Assembly (NCBI RefSeq): GCF_000237925.1
Contig: NC_031502.1
Span: 35,889,299-35,953,298, forward strand
Direction: 5' to 3'
Source: Schistosoma mansoni
Lineage: Eukaryota; Platyhelminthes; Trematoda; Strigeidida; Schistosomatidae
DNA length: 64,000 nt
The notes below the pieces were generated by a model. The model had not been told where the DNA came from. It made no database searches and saw nothing but the letters and a program-made list of their open reading frames with translations. Within the stretch, counting starts at the first letter, position 1; every line of letters begins with the position of its first letter. A program made the translations under genes and the position numbers. This document shows positions 35,101 through 47,100 of this stretch, piece after piece.

Positions 35101-38100
35101 CATGCTGGTTGTCTGAAGGAAACACCTTACTGCTGTCACACCTCTGTACAGTCAGCAGTACGACTTCGCCTTCGGACCTTGGGATTGCTGCTTTTAGTCT
35201 CACCGCTCTTCAAACGACCTGCCTGTCATGGTAGGACCTCGAAGAACGATTGTTCCAGCCAGCATAGCTCGATTGCTTCATCACGATAGGCAAGCCCGAC
35301 CACCACGTCAAGGTAGCAGCAACGGTCGGGTCACTTTAAGCACTATTTTCAATTGGTCACTATACCTACATTAAGTATCAAAAACCAATTATTTCAGTAA
35401 TATTAAAGGACATTTTCCGTCTCTCTTACATGAATGATAGTTCCCTTCAAAATTCTTATTAGGATGATGGAGTATTAAATGATCGGGATTCATCCTCCTA
35501 AAATACTTCAGTTGGTTTGACTACCTTTACAAAAACACAGCCATTTATTTGTACGACATTTAGAACAAATCTGTTATCATCAGTTGTCGTCAAATATCAT
35601 ATGATTTTGCGCACCGCTTTATCATTTGAAGTAATCTTTACAATTTGTCTATTTACTTTAGGATCATCCTAATGGTGTTGATGATGATGGCGATGCATGG
35701 CCCCCCTTTCGTCAGGCAGGTGTATTTGACCCTTTCATGGACGATAGCAGAGTAGCTATACAATTCATTTACCTTGTTGATAATACATTGGTTGTGGGTG
35801 GAGCTGCAGGTCAGGTAAGATACATATTTCATCATTTATCACCATTCTTATGCCATAAGGTTTGTTCACTTATTCTATATAAAAATTTAAATACAAAATA
35901 ATACCAGTTAATGAAAATAAAATGACTGTCGCTTTTTCACTTTACAAGATTATCAACTTTAAATATATTTAGCTGTATAAATGTGTGAAAATATTTTGAT
36001 AAGAGTTTGTAATATTAGAAAACTGCGAGTAAGTCTTGCAATTGGGTTTCTGTTTCACATACTGGTATTTTACGGTTTTTGAATGTCTGATTACTTTCTT
36101 TTACCATGTGACAAGTAAAACGGTTTCTGTTCAATCAATCGTACAAATTAATAGGTAAAATTGTTATACAGTTTGAAAGATACTAATTAACTGTCTGTGA
36201 TAAGTTTTATTGACTGACTTTACCCATGACAAGACCTCGTACCTCAGCTCGTGCAACACTTGAATGTAATGTGAATATTGTTGATTTGAATGTATCCATA
36301 TTTTAGGTTCCTCTTTAGTTATATCGTTTGTCTCCGTATCCATCCTGAATATTGTTTATTACTAGTGATATTCAATAGTAAATTTCTCCATACAAAAATC
36401 AGTGATAAGATTTTCATTGAAATCCGTAAACAATCTTTTATATAAATTCATTTAGTATTGTTTGTTTGAATCTTCCCATCGATGTTTTTGGACTGCAACT
36501 GGTCAGTCTCTAATTGGCATATGTGCATACTGTGCGTATTGCCTCGATATAGCCTTAATTCACAAGCATTGTAAAAAAAGATGGATAGTAGATAGCAATG
36601 GAATCCAGGACGCGCGTCTCGTCCCATTTGGGACTCGTCAGCTGGACGTACCTGCATCTCAGATTTGATGTTCACTCTGGGACTCGAACCCAGTACCTTT
36701 CGCTTCAAACGCCATCGCGTTATCCACTCGGCCACTGAGTCCTGATAGCCACTTGCTTGTGCGATGGGGTGAAGTTTAAATTCATTTAGTATTTGTTTGA
36801 ATCTTCCCATCGATGTGTTAGGACTGCAACTGGTCAGTCTCTAATTGGCATATGTGCATACTGTGCGTATTGCCTCGATATAGTCTTAATTCACAAGCAT
36901 GGTGTTATTACACAAGATATTATAGGATTATTTGTAATTTGAATTGATTAGTTCTGTGTATAGTGAATTAAGTAATCTGTGTGGAAAATTCGCTAAGTTA
37001 TATTAAATATCAGTATGAATGACAAGTGTTTATTGTGATTGAAATCTAGATAACTTTGTCATATAGCAATATTTTCTACAAAAATGTAATATGTTTTCAA
37101 ACTATGTGTAAATGTAGTGACTGAAATAATCTTGTTTCGATAGAGTGATTCGTTAGTTTTGTATTTTTCCATGTGAAAAAGAATTAATTAGTTAAAACTG
37201 ACTAATGGAAATCCGTGGATATCTTTTCATTCATTAAATGAACTACATTAGTAACTAGGATTACAGCGGCTGCAAAAAGAAGTTTTCACCTTGGTTAACT
37301 TCAAATTCCTATACTTTCGTTTCTCTGCTTTTTTGGCTTCGACCTCTATTCCTTTTTTCTATGTGGTAAGTTTCTTTATGGGTTGCTGTCATGATAGAAC
37401 ATAAATTCTCGTTGCTATAATGTAGTGTTTTTTTGCCCAGGCTTCACAATATTATTAGAGGTTTTAATTAATGATAAAAAGCACATGAAAGTAGTGTAAA
37501 TATATCTTCCTCTCATTGATATAATTAATTGCTGTAGTTATTCTCACTCCACCTGTCTTTAATTATATCTATTCAGCAACTAAATATTCTTATCTGAAGG
37601 AGTCTGAAAAATATTACCTTCTTAGTATTTTACCAGTGCAATTACTAATCTATTTTACTACTTCACACAGTCAAATTTTCTTCCTAGTTTCTAAATTTCG
37701 TTTGAACCCTCATTCAAAGTCTCCTAAAACCTAAAATCTTCATCTGTACTTAGTTATTAAACTTCCCAAAGAAAATAAAACTCACTCCAATTGTATGGCA
37801 TAGATTAAGTTGCTTTGAGTTGCTCAACTACCTTCTTTATTTTCTTATTTACATAAATTTTTCAGTCACCGTTTAGCAGGACTATATAGTCATTAAATGC
37901 TTCCCTATATTATTGCTTCTTATAATTTTAAGCTCGTAAACGCTTTTTATCTATGAATAAAGTAAGACCTATCAAGAAGTGATGAAGAGATTTGATCATG
38001 AACTAAAAGATGTCTAATGTTGTTAGAGGTATGAAGACTGTTGTCATTCCCTGATTTCCCACACCGTGGAATGATATTTCTTCTCCTAATCATGGGAAGG

Positions 38101-41100
38101 CGACATCGTTGGTTGCCCACTGGAAGCACTTTACTTCTGTCTCATCTCAGTAGAGTTAGCAGTATGACTTTTCTCCCGGACCATGAGCTTGCTGCATTTA
38201 GTCTTACCGTTTCCCAACAGACCTGCTTGACACAGTATGACATAGTTCACAATCTTTAGCAGTGGGACAGGTACATTCACTCTTTGTCTTCCTTTCGTTC
38301 ATAAGTTTTTAAACTGCTCATCATTTTTCTGTATTATTTTACCAATTTATATTTTCTTCTCGAGTCGTATGTTCGATGTCCAATCTTCTCTGTTACCAAT
38401 AGTGATGTTACTACACCACTACTCTGGGACTTTTTTGAGGATCTCGTCTCTCTGTGCTGATGGGGCGTGACAAATTAAACTGATGTATACACATGCCAGG
38501 TTGTACATTTCGTTTGACTGACCGGTAGCATCTTATCAAGTTTATTTGTATATAAATGAAAAAAAGGCGAATGGTACCCTTTTTTCGGCCACCCGATCGT
38601 TGCTGCTACCTTGACGTGGTGGTCGGGCTTGCCTATCGTGATGAAGCAATCGAGCTATGCTGGCTGGAACAATCGTTCTTCGAGGTCCTACCATGACAGG
38701 CAGGTCGTTTGAAGAGCGGTGAGACTAAAAGCAGCAATCCCAAGGTCCGAAGGCGAAGTCGTACTGCTGACTGTACAGAGGTGTGACAGCAGTAAGGTGT
38801 TTCCTTCAGACAACCAGCATGACAGCGATGCTGCCTTCCCACAAGGAGGGGTGGGGTTAGAAAAGGTCGACCCTAAAAATGCACACCTCGCCTTATCCCA
38901 CGGATATCCGTCTCCGGCGGTAAGGATTTTTTTGAAGAACGGAGCTAACACAAAAACTACCCACAAAAAGGTCGTGTGTGACCGACCTCAAGCAGTTGTC
39001 CCTTGGGCACTGCGGTCACGCTCTCAGGTCATTAAGACCACTTCTAACCCAATTTCCTTTTCAGGTACCTCTAGAAGAACCCTTCCACGGTGTGGGCAAC
39101 CGGGAAGTGGTAGCTGCCCTCATACCTCTAACAGCACTCAAGACCACTGTATTCATAATCAATCTCCTTCTTCACTTCCTACTATTCCTTCTACCTTGAC
39201 TTTCAACACTAAACTTCCTCTTACGGTTTCCTCCTCAAGTGTCACCATGGCCAACGATTCTAGAGCGCGAAACGCTGTCCCAGGTCTACTAAAACCTCGC
39301 TCCAAACTACACATTGGAGCCTTCAACGTACGTACTTTAAGTCAAATCGGTCAACAGGCCTCCTTAGCTAAAACCCTAGAATCTCGTACCATTGATGTAT
39401 GCTGTGTCTCCGAAACACGCATACAGGATCCCAGTGTGGTCATTCACTTGACCTCACCTCGCCAAAATGGACAGCCGACGAAATACACCCTCCGTGTATC
39501 TGGCGACCCGTTGGCTAGTTCTCGCGGACTTGCAGGTGTAGGCATAGCACTAAGTACAAGGGCAGAACAGGCACTACTAGAATGGATCCCCGTTAACAGT
39601 CGCCTGTGTGCTGTCCGGCTAAATGGCTCCGTAAGAACTCGGAAGGATAGGGACACACGTCGTTGCCTTTTCGTCGTTTCTGCCTACGCTCCCACTGACT
39701 GCAGCCATGATGAAGTAAAAGATGACTTTTACAGAAAACTCTCTGAGCTTCTTCAGAAAGCTAAGCGCTCAGACATAGTAGTCGTAGCGGGTGACTTTAA
39801 TGCCCAGGTAGGCAGCTTAAATCAAACAGAAAGACATTTGGGTGGGTGTTTTAGTATTCCGGCTCAACGAACCGATAATGGTGATCGTCTGTTGCAACTA
39901 TGCTCAGACAATCGTTTATTTTTAGCAAGCACTAATTTTAAACATAAGGAGAGACATCGTCTAACATGGCGACCACCTGCACCAAACCAACGATGGACTC
40001 AAATAGACCATATTGTCATCAGTCATCGTTGGAGAGGCTCAATAGAAGATTGTCGCTCGTATTGGAATACTTGTTTAGACTCTGATCACGATTTAATACG
40101 AGCGCGCATTTGTCTGCGCCTCAATGGACGCAGGAAAATTACACTAAGAAGACCCATTAGGATTGAACTGGAGGACGAGAAAGCCAAATGCGAATTCCAG
40201 AAACAACTGAGTTCACATCTAGGCAGTTCTGTAAACGAGACTGACCCAGATGTTGCTTGGAAAGACATACGAACAGCTGTGGAAACAGCAGTAACATCTA
40301 TTAGTCATTTAAACCATAGGGCTCCAAAAAACCAGTGGATTTCTTCTAAGTCTATTTCACTGATGGATTCGCGTAAACTCATCCCATCAGGCTCTGAACA
40401 CGACAAAGAGCTTAAACAAATTAGATCTAGGTTAACTAAAAGTCTAAGGAACGATCGTGAGCAGTGGTGGGCAACGAAAGCAAAAGAGATGGAAAAGGCA
40501 GCGGCTGTAGGCAACACCAGGCAACTATTCAGACTAATAAAAGAAACCGGAATTAAGAAGTCAAGTGTAAGTGAGACAATCTCGGAAAAAGACGGAACCC
40601 TTATCTGCTCTCAACCTAAACGTTTAGAACGATGGGCGGAACACTTTAAGGAGCAGTTTAGCTGGCCTTCAGCTACTGCACAACTACCCACTATTCCTAG
40701 AAAAACTGAATGGAACATTGAGGTAGGCCCCCCGACCCTACTTGAAGTTCAAAAGGCTATAAGTAATCTGAAACGAGGAAAAGCAGCTGGTCCTGATGGA
40801 TTGGCTCCAGAGGTCTTTAAATATGGTGGTCCAATTTTAGCGATTAGGTTGACTAATATTCTGGCTAAAATCTGGGAGACGGATGTAATCCCATCCGACT
40901 GGTCACAATCACTGATTGTCCCAATATATAAAAAGGGGTCAAAATCATCCTGCGATAACCATAGAGGGATTAGTCTGACTAACATAGCATCTAAAATACT
41001 AGCCTCAATAATTATCGGGCACCTAACAAAGACTCGTGAACTGCAAACACGAGAAAACCAGGCTGGCTTCAGACCTGGTCGTGGCTGTATCGACCACATA

Positions 41101-44100
41101 TTCACCATTCGTCAAGTTTTAGAGCACAGACACGCTTATCGGCGTCCGACAATGATAGTTTTTCTTGACTTGAAAGCAGCATTTGACTCTGTAGACCGAG
41201 AGGTTCTGTGGCAGTGTCTGTCATTGAAAGGTGTACCTGAGAAGTACATAAACCTTTTGAAGGCTCTTTACTCGAACACTATTAGTCGAGTCAGAGCTTA
41301 TGGCGAACTGTCATATGATTTTACAACCTCAAGTGGTGTCCGTCAAGGCTGTCCACTATCCCCGTTTTTGTTTAACTTCATGATAGACCTGTTGCTGCAA
41401 ATAACACTCTCGTCGACTGAATTTTCAGGAATTGATCTCCTACCAGGGGGACCACTAAGCGACTTAGAATACGCAGATGACATAGTCCTGTTTGGTGAAG
41501 ACGCTGACAAAATGCAGAGTCTTCTCTTAGAACTCAGTAATAATGCCAGGATATTTGGGATGCGTTTCTCCCCCTCTAAATGTAAATTGTTGCTCCAGGA
41601 CTGGTTTGCGTCAACACCTGAACTAAGGATGGGGAGCGAAGTAGTCGAACGCGTCAACCAATTCACTTATCTTGGAAGTCTGATCAGCCCTGATGGGTTG
41701 GTGTCTGGCGAAATCTCAGCACGGATTCAAAAAGCTCGTTTGGCTTTTGCCAACTTACGTTACCTATGGCGAAGACGAGATATCCGTCTATCAATTAAGG
41801 GACGAGTATACTGTGAGGCAGTTCGTTCTGTTCTACTTTACGGCTGTGAAACATGGCCATTAAGAGTAGAAGATACTCGTAGGTTACTAGTATTTGACCA
41901 CAGATGCCTTAGAAATATTGCTCGCATCTGCTGGGATAACCGGGTAAGTAATAGTGAGGTTAGACGCAGGGTATTAGGGAATGATGGTAAATCAGTTGAT
42001 GAGGTCATGAATCTTCATCGACTGAGATGGTTGGGCCACGTGTTACGTATGCCTGAACACCGATTACCACGACGCTCTATGATGACTAGTGTAGGGGATG
42101 GTTGGAAGAGAGTTAGGGGCGGCCAAACCAAAACATGGCATCAGTGCTTGAAGTCACTAACTTCTAGTCTGAGCCATGTTGGCAGATGCAGACTACCTGG
42201 TTGGGGTCCGCGTGACTATCGTAACCAATGGTTGGAGACTCTGTGTGACATGGCTCAGAATCGATCACAATGGCGTAGGTGTATACACTCTTTATCTTCC
42301 CTTAAACTGTGAGATTAAAATTGCTTCATAACTTTCTTCCTTCCTATACTATATCCTTATATACAACCTTTCTTTTTTATACTATCACCACTAAATTAAC
42401 TACTTCTATGAATCTGGTGTTCATCTTGTTATGCTTACGAGGTATGGCAACTTGGACCGATGCATATATGTGCCTGGTCCTACGTTGTAGCTGACTGACT
42501 GACTTTTTTCGGCCATTGATCAATTTAATAATCTGTAGATTACGTGTAATTGATTAGAACTGTGTTTTATACCCAATAAATGACCAGCTTAACAACTTCA
42601 CACAAGTCTTATGACGTGAAAGTGAAAACAAATCAATGAAAAACTATTAACCATTTCTTTATCTTCCTGAATATTCATTGTACTGTTTATATGGTAAAAA
42701 GTATATAACTTTGTTTTCATCAGTTATAATCTTTTATATTTGTGTGCTTTAAACTGTTTGTTAAACTCTCATGTATAATAACTCTTATGTCAATGATCAG
42801 TGTTGATGTTGTGAAATTCTAGCTATCCATTTTATTGATCAACTTTTTTTTATTATTTATCTTACAAAACTGCTAAACATATAAGCCTTGTACATGTTCA
42901 TTTTATTACACAATTTCCCACGTATTCGTACATTTCCTGTATCACAAACATAGAGAAGTGAATCCTTTTTGAGAAAATCATTTTGTTATAGTATTTTGTT
43001 TTTTTATTTCATGGATATATAATAATGTATATATCTATTATTTCAGCGACGTATTGACGATGTAAAACATCGTAAACCTTGTCTGTTAGTATTCATTTTC
43101 TCTTTATTTTACGTTTGAAGTATCATGAAACAACAGAATATTTACAGCTTAGTGTAAACTTACATTCTCGTAATTTTTTCCATCTATAAGTCCCTATATT
43201 CACAGTATTTGCATAGTGCTTTTTGTCAACTATTCGATTATGCAAATTTTTTTATCCTTAAGTCACTTAGAAAACTCATGATATATATATATATATATAT
43301 CTTTAATATATCTTTAATGAGACGACAGATTTCCAATTCAAATCTATTTATAAGCACTAATAAACATTTCCTGATAAAGATGCATCTCAATTTGTTATCA
43401 GTACTATCTCTATGGTCTATTATATCTTCCTGTACGCGTTGTTAAAAATTAGGTATACTGTATTGTTATAATGTGAATTCATTCAAATCTTAGTTTTACA
43501 GATTATTGGTTAGCAGTTTATGTGACTACAAGATGTTTATAAATTTTTTTTTACCATATCCTCAGTTTGTATATTCACATGAAAGTAACTATGGAGTCTT
43601 CGTCATCGGTACAGTCTTACTAATAATTCAATGATTGTTTTAATAGGATCATTTTAAAGGTCCAGTAATTGTCCAGATAAGTTGTTGATAGTGGTCATAA
43701 TTAGAAGTAAGTTTGGTTGTAATTCTTATGGATATACCTGTAAAACGGAGTGGGACAAACCAAAATGTAACATAAGTCCCTTAAGTTATACAGTGTTGGA
43801 CTGAACCATATATGTTGTAATCAGTGTTTTGAGACACTAAATGACGTGCCTCACAATCGGTCTTGATGGCATAGATGCATTAACTCTTTTTTCTCCTCTC
43901 AGATCCTGAGTTTTGAAATGATCTTATGCTTTTTTATTCTTTCTGTACTTAATCTTTTCTACCAATATTAACACTTAATATTTATACTACTCTAATATTT
44001 TTGTTGATTATCCCAACCTGTGCTGATATGATGTGAAAACGTTTATCTAAGAACACATTTCCCAAATTCTACATTGCTTATGACTGACTGACTGATTTGT

Positions 44101-47100
44101 TAAATAACTAAGGTTTTCATTTATAGACTACTTGAGTAGTATAAAATGTGTTTACCTATTTTGAATGAGGTATAATTGTATTCAAGTTGATCCTTTACTT
44201 CATAGCATTGATAGGATCGTTGAATTGAGTACACTGGATCATGGTATTGAGTAACGGACTTTTGGATTATTATTGACAGTTAATAAAGTTTTTTGTAACA
44301 TTTCAAGTAGTTCTTGTTAATGAGTACAGGGGTTATTTTTTATTTTATTCAAACAAATAAACAGTACAAGAGGCACCACATATATGTGTGTCACACTTCG
44401 TCACTCGCGTTATGTGAGGGCTTTGATACTGCCTTGGTGCCCAAATCAAAACAGGTGGTTTTCTTGGGGGGGGGTCACTCCCTAAACCTTTAACCTAGAG
44501 GTCTAATCCACAAGGCAGTGGAGCAACGTCAGAAGATGCAGTTCAACTGTAGCCGGTGACCAACAATAGGTTCGAACGCCATCTGTTCCCTCACGATTTC
44601 GGAACCCATTTGCACCAATGGTTTGTAATCAACGTTTTCTAACTCCTCTAAGTGTATCCTGAATATCCACCGACCCCGTTGAAGCATTCAATTTTTGTCA
44701 TCTGAATTCCGTAAATAACACTCTGTCCGCGAGAAAGCAGTGAATAGGACTTCCCTGGTAGTGTATGTATACCCGTTGCCATGTAAGAGCATTTCTAGAG
44801 GGAAAGCTGGCTCTCCCCGCCGTCGACCGTACCAGAGCCTTTGGGGGAACATAAAACCTGTGTAAAATTCTAAAATTGATATTGATCTCTAAAGGGTATT
44901 AATGAAAAATAACTTTTGATCGTTTGCTATATTGATAATCAGTTAGCTGTTCATAAGAAAGCAAATGATAGTTCTTTGGATTTCTTACTAAAATTAAGTA
45001 TTATGAGTAAGAAAACTAAGTATGATCCCATTAATATCTCGGCTAAATTGCTGCATAATTTCCAGTTAGTAAATGTATTATTATTTGTATCAGTCGTTTT
45101 CTCAAACTTTTAGGCCATCATTTTTCTAAATAATCATTTATCATCAGTATAGGGTTGTGAAGAATGTTGATTTTTAATTGAAATAATGAACCGACCAATG
45201 TTAGACCAGCATTGAAGACCTGGCAGAACTCAACAGTCTTTTCGTCCTAGTATGGGGCTTCTCAGTACTGCTGAGGAGTTAATGCTTATAAAACGGGAAT
45301 TTCGTTCCATTTTTTAAAATAGTATTTTGTATTGAGACATATGGTACCGAATAAAGCGAGTAAAAAACTATTCTTATTACCAGTATTACTACTATTATTA
45401 TCACCATTATTATTGGTTATTCAACTCCACTCAATGAATCATCAAAAATCAAATTAATTTATATAAGTATGTAGAATGTATTTTCATTTTAAACTTGAAT
45501 AAATTGTGAAACACTTCTTTTTTCTACTAAAATCACTTGTATGAAATTATGTTATGTCACACAAAATAAAAGTGATTCAACCTTAGATATTATTCATACA
45601 TAATTATAGAAAATAATGCTATTTTTCATACTTTATCGTATATTGAATAATAAATTGAAACAGTTTGTTTTTTAAGCAAAGATGGATAGTGGCTAGCAGT
45701 GGAGTCCTGGACGCGCGTTTCGTCCTATTTGGGACTCGTTATCTGGATGTACCTGCATCTGAGAGTTGATGTTCACTCTGGGACTCGAACCCAGTACCTT
45801 TCGCTTCAAACGCCATCGCGTTATCCACTCGGCCACTGAGTCCACGCTTGTGAATTTAGGCTATATCGAGGCAATACGCACAGTATGCACATATGTCAAT
45901 TAGAGACTGACCAGTTGCAGTCCAAAAACATCAATGAGAAGATTCAAACAAACAATTCTAAATGAATTTAGTTTGTTTTTTAATTCTTTCGCTTTGTTTT
46001 AACTTATATAATTGCAAATCTAACCATCGAAAATTGATTCATTTTAAAATATACACAAATAAATGTTGTAGCTAATCAGAAATTATTAAAGTTCGTTGGA
46101 CATATGGGTGAATAATTGGTTGTTTTTTTTCTGGTAATTATTTATTTTATTTCTCATTTCATTATAAAATGAATGTGATTAGTAATGTAAACGACTGAAT
46201 GTATGTATTTGTTTTAACACTACTTTTTTTTCATTCTTTCAGGTAATTGTATATCAATTTCTTAATTTCACTCCGTGTATTGAACCTGCAATTGTAACAA
46301 TTAAAAAATCAATGCCTGGATTTCAATGGAAAGGACATGCTCCCCTTACAGTAAATAGTCTATGTTTTTTCATTGCCAGTAAATATTTATAATTTCAATT
46401 TATGTTAAATCAGTTGTGAAAAATGAGAAACCTAATAAATCTATTCAGTGTTGTCTAAGTTACCTTATTTTGATTATATCTTCATCAACTCGTGTTATCT
46501 GGATTATGTTTTTTTTGTCAGTCTTATTCACTAATAACCTATTATCGGCCTAAATTTGGTAGTTAAATATGAAAGGAATACTAAGTTTATATGCTTTCTA
46601 GTACACCTATAAGTTATTTTTGTGGGACAAATATACGTATTTAAAAGTACTATGGGCATTTTTTTTGTTTTTTCGCAGAACAACTAAAAAATAAATCATC
46701 AGTCTAGATGGTTATCACTCTTGTATGAGAGTTTTATTCAATTTTCTGTTCTATTGGTTCTCTTCTGTTCACGTGTTGTAAGAAACTCCTGTTTAGTTCA
46801 CCACAGGTACTTATTTCACAGCGTTATTTATTGTAAGTTGCTATTGTTAAGTTTGCGAAGAGCAAAAAATGTAAGGAGACTAAAAGTATTTAGTTAAAGA
46901 CAGCCTTGAAGTATCACATGAACTTAATGAAACAGGTTTTGTGAACATATTCTACAAGGCAATTTGTAATTCTCATCGAGTAGATAATATGAGATGACAA
47001 CATAGTACTCTCGTAAGTTTTACATTCAATCATTAGTTTTCGTTTACCATTTTACAAGCATCAAGAGATATCTAATTTTTTATACAGTTCGAACACGAAC

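Noticed and set aside
36679-36742. Functional tRNA gene (Ser/Leu-like) on the minus strand
   Set aside because: A and B boxes are good, but the sequence is one part of a dispersed Smalpha-like unit with a hammerhead attached, and the acceptor stem does not form.
38978-39199. 73-codon frame overlapping the start of the RTE polyprotein, with counterparts in the other RTE copies
   Set aside because: It recurs only because the DNA of the copies is similar. The main frame is the one that shows protein motifs and absorbs indels in multiples of three.
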